Part shown: one piece after another, positions 1-9,932 of the stretch | How positions within the stretch are numbered: the stretch's first letter is position 1 | Layout: each line of letters begins with the position of its first letter | Assembly (NCBI RefSeq): GCF_036669915.1 | Contig: NC_089325.1 | Coordinates: forward strand, 17,673,831-17,737,830 | Length of the DNA stretch: 64,000 nt | Reading direction: 5' to 3' | Source of the DNA: Pocillopora verrucosa | Taxonomy: Eukaryota > Cnidaria > Anthozoa > Scleractinia > Pocilloporidae | The notes under the pieces: model-generated | Seen by the model: only the letters and a program-made list of their open reading frames with translations | Told to the model about the DNA's origin: nothing | The model's database searches: none | Position numbers and translations under genes: made by a program

Positions 1-23
1 TCCAGCATTAATGCTCTTAAATC

Positions 24-284
24 ATGACGAGGAGTAACAGGGAAAAAAAATACAAAAAAATCAAAAAACTCATCAAAAAACTTAAAGATGACTTCTTTAA
101 TCTCAAAAAACATTATGAACAAAAAATTACGCAGCTTCATATTCAACTTTTAGATAAAGAGTATTATCTCAGCTCCATTCTTGACTTTATGAACGGTTAT
201 TATCATTCTCCTTGGGACAGAGCTGTTTACACAAGTTTCCAAAACATGTGCTTTGAAGATGATAAGTTCTTTAAAGATAATTAA
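24..284 (+). CDS. Small Lys-rich ORF, unrecognised
   Basis: An 86-residue open frame begins at ATG 24. Its N-terminal third is very Lys-rich and predicted helical, and it ends in a Tyr/Phe/Trp-rich segment that includes YYHSPWDRAVYTSF. I do not recognise the family. The reason to list it is that a decayed second copy follows directly at about 296-530, so this is a duplicated unit. It may be a fragment of a mobile element whose left part lies outside the window. No splice sites or promoter can be tied to it. Confidence 0.3.
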   Translation: MTRSNREKKYKKIKKLIKKLKDDFFNLKKHYEQKITQLHIQLLDKEYYLSSILDFMNGYYHSPWDRAVYTSFQNMCFEDDKFFKDN

Positions 285-295
285 AAACAGTTTTT

Positions 296-530
296 ATCGA
301 AAAGTAACAAGAAAAAATCCGCCAAAAAGAAGTAAAAAAACATTACGAACAGAAAATTACATAGCTTCATATTTCAACTTTTTGAATAAGAGAATATTAT
401 CTTAAACCCCATTCTTGACTTTTATGAATTGTAATTTTTTATTCCACTTGGGACAAAACTGTCTATAGAGGTTACCAAAAAATTGCGCTATAGTAATGAT
501 TAAAACACAGTTTTTATCTCATTTTTTTTG
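296..530 (+). repeat. Decayed tandem copy of the 24-284 ORF
   Basis: This stretch repeats the unit at about 95-300 base by base with small indels. It shares blocks such as agcttcatatt, ttcttgactt, cttgggaca and acagtttttatc in the same order and spacing. Indels and stops destroy the frame, for example a stop where copy 1 reads through. It is an old direct duplication. Confidence 0.6.
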
Positions 531-839
531 GTCACGTTTACCTATAAACCCCCCCCCCCCCAAAAAAAATATATTCTCATCTTACCCGCTCAAACCCAAC
601 TCCCACGCTGACAATAGTCTCGCAGCAATTCCATCGGAAGTCCTGACGAACCCTCTTCCACCTCCTCTTCCGAAAAACAACATTGCTTATAATATTAGCA
701 AACTGCTAATAAAATTAAAAACAAAGAAACAGAAGCAAACAACGAACACGTTAACAAGAAGTATTTTGTCATCGTGGCAAATGGTTGACGTTAGCAAACC
801 GTTTTTTCCCCCACAAAACTTGGTACCAATAGCTCGCGG

Positions 840-960
840 TTCTTGTGACGTCATCAGAATGGAATGTGAAAAATCCGGCTTTCTGATTGGTCCATTTGTA
901 CCACGTGACACAAATTTTCGATTCTGATTGGTTAGGCGCTATACCGACACCTATTTACCA
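840..960. promoter_or_regulatory. Promoter-like patch: CRE, two CCAAT boxes, E-box
   Basis: A perfect CRE palindrome TGACGTCA lies at 846-853. Two ATTGG motifs (inverted CCAAT boxes) lie near 887 and 923, and CACGTG lies near 903. The cluster is typical of a housekeeping or bidirectional metazoan promoter. No confident gene starts next to it on either strand, so it may belong to a lost gene or a mobile element. The roughly 500 bases on each side otherwise hold a poly-C tract near 550 and nothing I can call. Confidence 0.35.
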
Positions 961-1431
961 CTAATCACAGCCATATTCTGACTTTCCTCTGGACTCCCAC
1001 TTGCCAGCAGAGATCCAACCACCTTTCTTACATTGTTCCGACTTGTGGACTTAGACTCTCACCATTACAGTGGACATAGTTAAGATGTTGTCAATGAACA
1101 TTGTTATTGCTATTCATGTCAAATCAGCAAGGAACTATTAGTTTTTTGAAGTGGTCACTTCTTTTGCTGTAGCAAACCACCTCGCAGCAATAATGCATGA
1201 TGTTAGGGGAATACAGTGGGCAATTGGCAAGCTTTTCAGGAAGAAAAAGACACTTACCCAACTCTCAACATAATGACAGTCTACAGACATGAAAACTCAT
1301 GGGACACTGTAAACTCGCATTAAAGACACTGATCCCACTCTAACTAGCCTTCATTGTTTTCTGCACTTGAATGTTCAGAAAAAGAGAGAAGAAACTGCAT
1401 TCCCTGAATGACCAATGTCTGTTCTTCCTAG

Positions 1432-1797
1432 TTGGCACAATCTGTGTTTAACCCTGAAGCATTACAGAATAGCAGTCCCCTTCTTCAGATTCCAGAAGAG
1501 AGATTTCCTTTCTCCAATATGTCTTTGACAGTGGTGATCACAACAGTAAGACTAAAGCACATGGTAGTGCAAAGAGGTCTGTCAACACAGTATCACTACA
1601 ACTCATGTACCACCATGGAGGGGTTAAAAAAGCCTGCAAAATCTGAACCTCCCAGAAGGGTATTTTTTAAAAGCTATGAAGGAAAGGGAACAGTCCAAGA
1701 ATTTAGGCACATAGGTAGCCATGCTAGAATGTATGACAGATCAAAAACATTTAGAAAGTTACAGACTGTAATAAAACCGCCTTTGCCTGTAAAGTAG
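1432..1797 (+). other. Unrecognised open frame, no clear gene
   Basis: A 121-codon open stretch here has no ATG at its beginning (it opens with TTG) and a slightly basic composition. The internal in-frame ATG codons begin near 1519. I see no known domain, signal peptide or membrane segment. It could be a last exon or chance. The surrounding 960-2060 region contains nothing else I can support. Confidence 0.15.
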
Positions 1798-2061
1798 AGA
1801 TTTCATCAGATCCTACTGCACCTCACTACCTGATTCCAGGTGCATTCATCACACTATCTCCAATTGTAATATACTTAATTTCTGATACAAGTGATTTATC
1901 ACTTATCACTTCTTTATCACTTTATCACTTCTTCCACCCATACATAAACCCAGCTATAACTTCAAAAATAAGCGCCAATTTAATATGCCACGCCTTCGCA
2001 CTTCTAGAACGATGAACACTTTTATATTTGCTATGGCAAGGAAGTTTAATGGCTAGATTTT

Positions 2062-2360
2062 TATCGATACGATATCCTTTATTTTTGTTACGGCACGCGT
2101 GATAATTATAGTAATAATAATGATAATGATAATGTAGATACTTTTAATTAATTTAAATTTATTTTAATTAGTTTACATTTATAGCTAATGTATTTTATTT
2201 AATTTATTATTATGTTATTATATTGTAAATTGCTGGTATAATAAGACGTGTAATTAGGTTTTTGAATTTTAAATTTTAAATTTCTTGGATTGTAAAAATG
2301 TGTAATTCAGCCCTCGGGCTGCAAATGCATTTGAGATTAAACTATCTATCTATCTATCAT
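2062..2360 (+). mobile_element. LINE 3' tail with (CTAT)n
   Basis: Very AT-rich DNA is followed by a short GC-rich stem, cagccctcgggctg, and then a microsatellite tail of ctat units at about 2341-2358. A hairpin plus microsatellite tail is how the 3' ends of L2/CR1-like non-LTR retrotransposons look. I also remember a very similar tail as common in cnidarian genomes. No coding part survives here. Confidence 0.5.
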
Positions 2361-2429
2361 GTTTTGCTGTTAATCCTCATCTCTTAATTGAGAGTTTCTC
2401 TGGGTATATGTTGATTCAATTTTTTTAAC

Positions 2430-2957
2430 TTCACAGTAACATTAATGAACTCCTGTAGCTTTATTTCTCACAGCCATACTAGACTAATCAACTCCTTTAA
2501 TTTAAAAACACCAATCTGTAAAACGAGCACTTTCCAGGCCCCCTACTTTAATTGCATAGTGAAACGTTGGATTTACTCTTGTTCTATTGCTCCTTCTTTT
2601 AGTTTTTCGAGTCTGCTCTCCTTCCTGCTTTTCATTGAACAAACACTTTTTGACCGCCTGAGAACATCCTTTGACATTGACTGGCCCAGCACATGGACAC
2701 TAGTTAGAACTTGCTTCTGCCACAAGCTATAGGTGCAACTGACACCACACAAACTTGTTGTATAATACAGATTTCTTGTGTTTTATTGTATTTTAGCTAC
2801 AGGGTGGTGCCTCGCATGGGACGCCAGTCCTGTTTGCACATGCCCTTTTGGGTTAGAATTAATTTTTCTTCCTATCTTCATTTATTTTTGTCTCTATGTA
2901 ATATGTTTTTGTAGTTAATACTATGTTGTAAACCCAATAAAGTTATTTAAAAAATAC
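2430..2957 (+). mobile_element. LINE fragment: reverse-transcriptase C-terminus and 3'UTR
   Basis: The translation of 2445-2732 contains SFNLKTPICKTSTFQAPYFN, then IVKRWIYSC, and ends STWTLVRTCFCHKL. This is the pattern of the region downstream of the RT domain in non-LTR retrotransposons: R/K-T-S-x-F-Q-x-x-Y-F-N-R-I-V-x-L-W-N, then a final Trp/Cys-rich piece. It is followed by a 3'UTR-like segment and an AATAAA at 2936-2941. The N-terminal RT domain and endonuclease are missing, so this is a 5'-truncated dead copy. Confidence 0.5.
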
Positions 2958-3059
2958 TTGTGTAATTATCAAAGAATAACCCTGCAAACGGAGTCATAAA
3001 TAAAGTGTCCTTATATACCCTTTACACCTCTTTATCCTTGTGTTGTCTTAGCCACAGAC

Positions 3060-3840
3060 CAACAACTTAAGGAAATTAAGAGATTTTGTATCAATCCTAG
3101 TCAATTTAGTGTTTTAGAAGTGGATCTTACTTTTAATAATATTATGTGACTCTAACCATATAAGGCACTTCCTTCTCTGAAAAAGAGATTACAAGGAGAG
3201 TCTGGATTGGACCAGCCCTCATCCACTGCAAAAGGGAACCATCTAGTTACCAAAAGCTTTTGTCAACTACAATAAAGCTAAATTGAAACACTCAAATGTC
3301 CTAGTGTGTGGTACCCACAGAGAAAAGGCTTTGGGTAAAGGTTTCAGTAGACCTCTCCATTATGCCCAGCATTTGCTGTGTGATCATCAAAAGAAGGATA
3401 ACATAATGTCAAAAATGAATGAACTTGAATTTTGAGGTAAGCCATCAGAAGTAACCCTCAAAGAAAAATGTGAAAAAGATATTGGTTCTGAGAGGGTTCC
3501 TGCTTTAACAGACATTGAAAGCCACACCCAATTAGGACCAGTCTGAAAATAATTAAGGAAGAGTGGCTTTTGTTACACCTACTTTCAGAGCGATATGTTG
3601 CCTAGTTTTATGAGTATAAGGCTGACATTATGAGGAAAATAATGACAGCTGATTTGCAACCCATTGATAGAGCCAGAACAGAAAGGAATAAATTAACTCT
3701 GTTATTCAGCAAGAGAAACAACTTACTAAGAAAAGAAAGCTCTCTATTCCAGAATTTGCAAGGCTGTTGCAAATAGTGGTGGAATGAAAAAGAAAAGAGG
3801 AGGTTCTTGCATAAACTGGGCTTGAAGAGCTGCCAATACC
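3060..3840 (+). pseudogene. Decayed transposase-like relic, interrupted by the ISL2EU element
   Basis: One frame reads, with several stops, through [20 protein letters not shown] (about 3075 on) and, near 3830, TGLEELPIPA. I recall a multi-copy cnidarian transposase-like family with the pattern F-x-V-L-x-V-D-x-T-F-N followed by a Gly-Ile-Glu-Glu-Leu-Pro-Ile-Pro block, perhaps MULE-like; that assignment is from memory. The frame continues on the far side of the ISL2EU element (8950 onward, reading RMDRV then a stop). This makes the relic the older insertion target. Confidence 0.35.
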
Positions 3841-3921
3841 TGCATCAAGAGTCTCCGATATCGAAACGCGCGCAATGCATTCTGGGATCGTCTCATATAA
3901 AAAGTGGGCACCAAGCGTGAC
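3841..3921 (+). repeat. Left terminal inverted repeat of ISL2EU element
   Basis: Opens with TGCATCAAGAG and ends with CACCAAGCGTGAC. It matches the reverse complement of 8869-8949 except for a divergent patch of about 14 bases near the outer end and a few changes in the A-rich stretch. Confidence 0.9.
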
Positions 3922-4010
3922 AGCGGCCATCTTGATAACTAAAGCATCGTCAACATTTATACACTTTTACCTCGCGATTTTACAATTTTTTCCAGTTTAA
4001 ATTAGATCAT

Positions 4011-4084
4011 AGTTTGTATATAGTTTTAATAATAGTTTGTATATAGTTTTCACTAGTTTGTATATAGTTTTCATATAGTTTTCT
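4011..4084 (+). repeat. Three-copy 21-bp tandem repeat in 5' leader
   Basis: The unit agtttgtatatagttttnan occurs three times, at 4011, 4034 and 4055, plus a partial fourth copy, directly before the start codon of the YqaJ gene. It lies in the element's promoter or 5' leader. Such subterminal repeats can be transposase-binding sites, but nothing here proves that. Confidence 0.7.
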
Positions 4085-4097
4085 CGTCGTTTTTGGC

Positions 4098-6136
4098 GTG
4101 GAAATGAGCGAGACAAGTGAGCTTTCCCTCGAGGAAGTCAACACATGGAAGGTGGACGCTCTCAAGTTATTTTGCCGTAAACGAAATCTTAAAACTTCTG
4201 GAGCTAAAGCTGAACTTGTAGCCCGTGTGTTTGCAGCATCAGAGATGGGAATCCAAGTACAAGCATCGGCTAAAGAACTAATGTGCATCACGGAGTCTGA
4301 GAGAGCGAAGCTATTGTTTACTCCTGAGGGCAGCAAGCTTCCCGATCCTCTTGGGCTAAAGGACGGATGGATTGATGAAAAAGATGGGCTAACATCATGG
4401 CCTCCTATATTTCTAAGTGACATTACGAAATATCTGATGGCTGATCATCCTGGAAAGGATATTAAACTGCACGAACGGGTCATGAATGAGTACAAAGAGG
4501 GGAAAGCATACCGCTTATTTGACTCGGGCTTTCTGAAAGAAGTTTTCTACCATGAACTAGAAAATATGGATTTTTGCTTCTTGAAAGCAAAATGTACGCA
4601 TTCGATGAAGGTTGGTGATACACCACATACATCATGGATTTGTTCAAGAAAAAATGGAGAGATTATCAGTGCCTACTGTACCTGTACTGCTGGGTATGTT
4701 AGACTTTCTGTTTTATAAGACTTTAACTTGTAACTGATGCAAAATATAAGCCTAAAATATCATGTTTATCATATACCTCGATTTTATGACTAATGTTGTT
4801 GGTCTAAGCTCAATATATATTATACTTTAGAATGTTTAAAATATTATGTCTATCATATACCCTAACTATTTGTTATTTCTTGTTTCAGTATGAGTGGTTC
4901 TTGTATTCATGTGATGGCACTGCTGTTCAGAATTGAAGCAGCAAACCGTAATGGTATGACAAATCCTGCATGTACGTCCAAAGAGTGTGTGTGGAATGTT
5001 CCAATAGGAAACAAGACTGTAATCAAGCCCTCTAGAATTTGTGATATGGAGTGGAAGGCTTCAAAGCTAAATAAAGGTATGTTATTATGTTTAAAATTCT
5101 AAACAAAGTATTTACAGTATGTATACTGGATAGACATAAGTGTTATCTGGGGACATAAATAAGAAAGTTCTTATTAGCTTGTAACCTAGCAATTAATTTA
5201 CTTTTATTTTGTGTTTTTCTAGAGACGACCAGACCTGCCATCGATAGTCGCCGAAAGTTATTCAATTCACATGAAGAGTTGAAGCCCCTGACTCCAAAAG
5301 GAAAGAGGAAGTCGTTTTATAATAATTTGAAGGACTTGTTGCCAGAATCGGCATTCATCAAATTAGCAACGGCTGAGTTTGAGGAACCGTGTTCAACTTC
5401 CGTTACAATAGAAATTAATACTGAAGTACCTGAATGTGTAATGCCTAAGTCATCAAAGAAAGACTTAAGTGCTGATGATATACATCTGATTGAACAAGGC
5501 ACCATTGGTCAGTCTGAGAATGAGGCATGGCACGATTACAGAAAAGGCCGATTAACTGCCTCTAATTTCTATAGAGTGTACACAAAAGTTGAAACCCTTA
5601 AAACTAAGGGGGGTGATGCACAGGAACTAGTGGACACAATCCAGGGTAAAAGTAATGGACCGTCGGAACATTTACCTGCTCTAAAATATGGAAGAAACAT
5701 GGAGAAAGTTGCTAAGGATAAGTATGTGAAACTGTTTCAGAGGGAGCACAAAGATGCAAAATTCAGAGAGTGTGGACTATTTATTGATGAATCTGACCAA
5801 TTCATTGGAGCATCCCCTGATCTGCTTGTTGAATGTTCCTGTTGTGGATTAGGGGTGCTAGAAGTGAAGTGCCCTTATTCTATTGTTAATGATTTACCAT
5901 CAGAAGACAATCTTTCCTACCTGGTAAAGATTAATGGCAAAATTGTCTTGAAAGAGAAGCATGCATATTTTGCACAGATACAGGGACAAATGGCTGTGAC
6001 AAAGAGAACATGGTGTCACTTCCTGGTCTACACCCAAAAGGGTTATCATCTGGAGCTAATCAAGTTCAATAATGATTACTGGGAAAAGATAAAGCAAAAC
6101 CTAATTTGGTTTTATAATAAGTATTTAAGTGAATGA
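4098..6136 (+). CDS. SAP/SWIM/YqaJ-nuclease protein of the ISL2EU transposon
   Basis: Three exons, 4098-4693, 4889-5076 and 5223-6136, join in phase to 565 residues plus stop. Domains in order: a SAP-like DNA-binding motif (about residues 12-46, with WKVDALKLFCRKRNLKTSGA); a SWIM zinc finger split by intron 1 (C194-x-C196-x7-C204-x-H206); and a C-terminal YqaJ/lambda-exonuclease-like nuclease. The nuclease shows GRLTASNFYRV, then LKYGRNME, the core Asp in GASPDLL (D461), the ExK pair in LEVKCPY (E475, K477) and a Gln-rich helix YFAQIQGQMAV. These match the PD-(D/E)xK fold used by RecB/YqaJ exonucleases. It is convergent with the transposase, and both genes lie inside one pair of inverted repeats, so it probably works on DNA ends during transposition (inference). 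The ATG at 4098 follows an in-frame-stop-rich leader. No disruption is seen. Confidence 0.85.
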
Positions 6137-6892
6137 ATGCTCGTTAATTATAACTTGATACAAAACTTTATTTACATGGTGTAAACACTAAAAATACATT
6201 TGTACATTTTATATACAATTTAGAATTTTTACAATTTCATATCTGGAAAAACTGGTCTGACAGTTCTAAATTGAACTCAAATAGTCTCTGAATAGAACAG
6301 TAAAATTGTCTGTTGTGGAAACTGGAATGGATGAATCAAATCATGAAATTTTATACAAGTAATGCATTGACCACACTTCAGTATGATTGAAAATGTTACA
6401 GTTTGATATTGTTTGCAGTTATATATATAGTAATAATAAATAATATATTATTTATTTGTGTTCAGCGACACATGAGCTGTGAAATGAAGAAAAATATTTA
6501 CAAATTATATCTAATGATTGTAATCACTCTACCAGAATAATTTTTCTCTTGTGAGGTCCTTGTGGTGCAAATAATATAACAGTTCTTATTCAGAGTGCAC
6601 ATACTTAATAGCTGAAGCATTAAATGGTACTAAATCATACTATTACTTAATTTTCTTGTTATGTACCATTATCAACACTATTTAGTATTATTTGGTACCA
6701 TTTGTATGAAAGATTAAGTGATTGCACTCTATACTAGTTGCTAGTAAAGTAGAGCAGAGATTTTGAATAACATTTAACCTAAGAAAGAACTTAGACTAAT
6801 ACATATTGGTATCCTCTAAATTTATGAAGTTTATATTCTTTCATGGGTTAAATGCTGTCAATCTTTTTAGCTATTTGTACATTTCTTGTTAA
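6137..6892. other. Spacer between the two convergent transposon genes
   Basis: AT-rich, about 750 bp, with no open frame of note. It holds both 3'UTRs; an AATAAA-type signal for the + gene is present in the taataataaataatat stretch near 6430. Confidence 0.5.
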
Positions 6893-8590
6893 TCATTTTT
6901 TACCCAAGGGTCTATACAAGTTACATAAGGCTGCACAAATAAGTACAATGTTGTCTATACTGCCAAGCAGTGATATTGGTAGTTCATGCTTTATCAGTCT
7001 AAACGTCTTCAACCGTCTTATTGCTTGCTCAACAAAGATTCTAAGATTTGCAATTTCTTTTGTTTTAGCAACTTCAGCTTTAGTGAACTGCTCTTGTCCA
7101 CGTTTACCAGGGGGGATGTGTAGTCTTGAGCTTCTGATTAAGAGGTCTTCAGCAATTGTGAATCCACGGTCTGCCATCACTTCATCGCCAGGTTCAATGA
7201 TATCATAAAATGATGATTCTCTTGTCAGATGCACATCTGAAGTTCTCCCTCCCCATGCTTTGGATAAGAAATTGAAAAAACCATGTGGTGTTATTGATAC
7301 CAACAGCTTAGCAGTGTTGTGATGCTTGTAGTCTGACCACGTAGCTGCTCTAAGGTTTGGGTCGCTTGGGGTTTCAATAAATATTTCTGTGCAATCAATG
7401 ATGTGGCGTACATTAGAGTAGCCTGGCTTTTTAAACTTTGCGGGCAAAGTTGCTTTCACAACATCGATGGAGGGATTGTAAACCAAACATTTAAGTTCAC
7501 TTGCTAGGATTTTCACCCAGGTAGTAACAACATTTGTTACATTTGTAGTTGAAATTCCAAACCTCTGTGCTAAGTCAGCATTTGTTGATCCAAGTCGAAG
7601 TTTCATTAAGGTCAAAAGAAACTCATCTTTTTCTGACAAAGCTCTTTTAGGGCCAAACTTATTTGGTGTTTTTTTGAAGTTTCTTCCTTTTTTAGTAGAT
7701 TTTTTTGGGCCACTCCAGTAGTTTACTTTTTTAATGTTTCCCTTCACTACTTCAAACAACTTATTGAATACTCGTTTTGATGGTAGGCCGGTTAGTAGAC
7801 GAACAGATGAATTTGTTTTCAAATCAGAATGTTCTAGTCCCTTACGCTGTCTGGCCTTGAGTTTTATCTTACATGCTTTGAGTTCACTTTCAAGTTCTTG
7901 GAGTTTTTCTTTGAGATCTTTGATCTCATTGAACTGCTTGAGTCTTTCCTGCAAGCATTTTTCTTTCATACAGAAGTCAGGATCTTCTAGGTTGTACCAG
8001 CCAAACGAATATGCATGATCGTGAGTGATATGGTCGGGTCGACCGGCAGTAGTACAATGTTCTTCTTCTGTTATAAACGAGGAACTACTTGGTTCTTGAA
8101 TCACAGGAGCATCTTGACTATCATGTGCATTATCTTGAGTATCATCTTGAATATTATCTTGTGTGTTATCTTGAGTATTATCTTGAGTTCTTAAACGTTT
8201 CATTTCTTCTAGTAATGATGATCTATCAGTAGGCGGTTTACGGTTACGAGTAGACTTTGTCTCGTAGCCCATTTTGAGTACAGGATCAGGGTTTTCTTTC
8301 GTGGGTTTCCCATCAACAAAGTGCTCATTGCAGACTCTCGACGAATTATTAGGTTGCCAGACTTCTCCTTTCGGGCCTTTTCTCTTTAGAAGATGGATCC
8401 AGCGCTTTCTACCCTCATTGTTTTTGCGTTCAGTAGGGAACGGAAATAGCTTGAACGGCAGCGGACAGTCACATGGCGGAGTGCCGTGTAAACAATCGTG
8501 AACTTCGCATTGCTGTGAAGCCCATTTCTCAAGCTTTTTCCCACTGTTATGGCACCCAAATACTGCACAATTTCTGTGCCCAAAGACCAT
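6893..8590 (-). CDS. THAP-domain DDE transposase (ISL2EU type)
   Basis: One long exon encodes 565 residues from ATG 8590; the open frame extends a few codons further upstream, across an acceptor-like ttactttgcag, without another ATG. Domains in order: a C2CH THAP zinc finger (C8, C13, then RVCNEHF near residue 90); an acidic linker of repeated Asp-Asn-Thr-Gln units near 140-155; a Cys-free coiled coil (about 215-250, LKEKLQELESELKACKIKLK); a helix-turn-helix (LRLGSTNADLAQRFGIS); and a DDE_Tnp_4-type catalytic core. The core has D399 in IDCTE, D474 in MADRGF and E521 in FVEQAIRRLK. All three acidic residues are present. This core class is shared by HARBI1-like and ISL2EU transposases; the THAP domain and the YqaJ partner favour ISL2EU. 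The N-terminus would bind the inverted repeats (family knowledge). Confidence 0.9.
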   Translation of the reverse strand: MVFGHRNCAVFGCHNSGKKLEKWASQQCEVHDCLHGTPPCDCPLPFKLFPFPTERKNNEGRKRWIHLLKRKGPKGEVWQPNNSSRVCNEHFVDGKPTKENPDPVLKMGYETKSTRNRKPPTDRSSLLEEMKRLRTQDNTQDNTQDNIQDDTQDNAHDSQDAPVIQEPSSSSFITEEEHCTTAGRPDHITHDHAYSFGWYNLEDPDFCMKEKCLQERLKQFNEIKDLKEKLQELESELKACKIKLKARQRKGLEHSDLKTNSSVRLLTGLPSKRVFNKLFEVVKGNIKKVNYWSGPKKSTKKGRNFKKTPNKFGPKRALSEKDEFLLTLMKLRLGSTNADLAQRFGISTTNVTNVVTTWVKILASELKCLVYNPSIDVVKATLPAKFKKPGYSNVRHIIDCTEIFIETPSDPNLRAATWSDYKHHNTAKLLVSITPHGFFNFLSKAWGGRTSDVHLTRESSFYDIIEPGDEVMADRGFTIAEDLLIRSSRLHIPPGKRGQEQFTKAEVAKTKEIANLRIFVEQAIRRLKTFRLIKHELPISLLGSIDNIVLICAALCNLYRPLGKK

Positions 8591-8868
8591 GTCATTAAAC
8601 GGCTGCAAAGTAATAAAAATACGATGAGAATCTTTGACTTTTGACAGTTCTTGTATTCGCGAATGTCACTCGCGCGCAGGATTGAATCTACTACCATTAA
8701 AAGCTTAAAAACAGCTAAAACAAAGTTAAAATTTGTAACTTACCTTTTGAATATAATACCCACGAAGATTATTTTCCAGTTGATATCACTTACAAGAACA
8801 AAAAGACTGTATTATAGATAAAGACACGCTTCAAAGAACGCATTGAATACAGAGACACACGCCATATT

Positions 8869-8949
8869 GTCACGCTTGGTGCCCACTTTTTTTGTGAGAC
8901 TATCCCAGAATGCATTGCGCGCGAATTACCTTCCGGAACTCTTGATGCA
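8869..8949 (-). repeat. Right terminal inverted repeat of ISL2EU element
   Basis: Reverse complement of the left repeat. It closes with CTCTTGATGCA at 8939-8949. The next base starts the continuation of the older interrupted relic. Confidence 0.9.
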
Positions 8950-9221
8950 CGTATGGATAGAGTGTAAATGGAGGAAGGAAGGAGTCCATTCTTGTGGGTA
9001 GACAAAGGCACAAGAAGAAGCTGCAATTTTAAAATTCCTCAATATTCCAGTCAAAAGAACTGGCTTGATCCCAACTGATTGAAAACACAATCATTGAACA
9101 TTAACCCATTAACGTCTGGTGCACCCTCAAGCACCCAGAAATATAACCGTTCTCAAATTCCAAGCACAGTAGCTGGTCATTTACAAAGGAGAAATGCTCA
9201 ATTGCCGCCTGAAAGGAGTAG

Positions 9222-9839
9222 TACGATAGACTCAAGTCCACAAAAAGTAATCAAGGCAGGAAAAACAAATGGGAAGATACTTTGAAGCTGTTTCAAAGTA
9301 TGTGCTTTGACAATGGAGTGGATTCTGAAAAATCACTAGTGCAGTTAAAGGAGAAGTGGTGGGCGCTCTTGGATAAATACAAAAGTGTATGTGACAACAA
9401 CAATCACACAGGAAGGGAATGGAAAACGTTCAAACACTATGAAGACATAGACGAATTTATGGTTTCATCAGACAAAGTAAATCCTGATACCGACAATTTT
9501 TTGTTGACTGGAAATCAAGACTGTGGCAAGAAACCAGAGAGACGGCCAGCCACCACTGCTGAAGGCAATAGCAAGGTTGCAGAGAAAACTGGAAAAACTG
9601 GGCAACAGAGGGGAAAGGACCAAAAAAAGAAGAAGAAAAGGCTCAGTGGCAATGACATAGAGCTAGCAATCCTTAACATGATGAAGTCACAGCAAGAATC
9701 CATACAAAGATCCAAGGAAAATGACAAGAGAGTTTTTGAAGCTCTCCTCAAATCTCAGGCAGAAGCTCAACAACTACACCAAGAATTTGGTGTGTTCATG
9801 TTAGGAAAACTTGGGGACATATTTGCTCCTAAAAAATAG
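9222..9839 (+). CDS. Myb/SANT-like accessory protein of a PIF/Harbinger transposon (partial)
   Basis: The frame is open from 9222 to the stop at 9839. There is no ATG in its first part, so the true start lies in an upstream exon or has been lost. It reads GRKNKWEDTLKLFQSMCFDN and then VQLKEKWWALLDKYKSVCD, the Trp-spaced helices of a Myb/MADF-like trihelix DNA-binding domain. A Lys-rich basic stretch follows (QKKKKKR), then a C-terminal amphipathic helix rich in Gln/Lys/Glu. Harbinger elements encode such a Myb-like protein convergent with the transposase, where it helps nuclear import and end binding. Here the transposase lies directly downstream on the other strand, 93 bp between stops. The upstream open frame at 9079-9285 is in another phase and is not clearly part of it. 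Confidence 0.6.
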   Translation, partial: YDRLKSTKSNQGRKNKWEDTLKLFQSMCFDNGVDSEKSLVQLKEKWWALLDKYKSVCDNNNHTGREWKTFKHYEDIDEFMVSSDKVNPDTDNFLLTGNQDCGKKPERRPATTAEGNSKVAEKTGKTGQQRGKDQKKKKKRLSGNDIELAILNMMKSQQESIQRSKENDKRVFEALLKSQAEAQQLHQEFGVFMLGKLGDIFAPKK

Positions 9840-9932
9840 GTTTCAACTCAGTGCTTTTATTCCAAAGAAAAAAAGTGAAGAGTTTACTTGATTGCTGCAA
9901 AAAGACATTTTAATTGATCTCATCGCTATCAT

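Larger units (their letters stand above)
3841..8949. mobile_element. Complete ISL2EU-type DNA transposon
   Basis: A 5,109-bp element is bounded by 81-bp inverted repeats at 3841-3921 and 8869-8949. About 67 of 81 positions agree, including two perfect 22-base runs. Inside are two convergent genes: a YqaJ-nuclease protein (+) and a THAP/DDE transposase (-). A transposase paired with a YqaJ protein is, as I recall, the hallmark of the ISL2EU (earlier IS4EU) superfamily. The target duplication is either TGCA (4 bp, then TIR TCAAGAG) or AT (2 bp, then TIR CAAGAG); both fit because the ends are palindromic. Both reading frames are open, so the copy looks young and possibly autonomous. Confidence 0.85.

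Noticed and set aside
496-927. 143-codon plus-strand frame rich in Pro and Lys
   Set aside because: It runs through a poly-C tract and the promoter-like patch, has no domain, and opens within the decayed tandem repeat; probably chance.
4007-4423. Minus-strand frame opposite the SAP domain
   Set aside because: Antisense shadow of the YqaJ gene exon 1 and its leader repeats.
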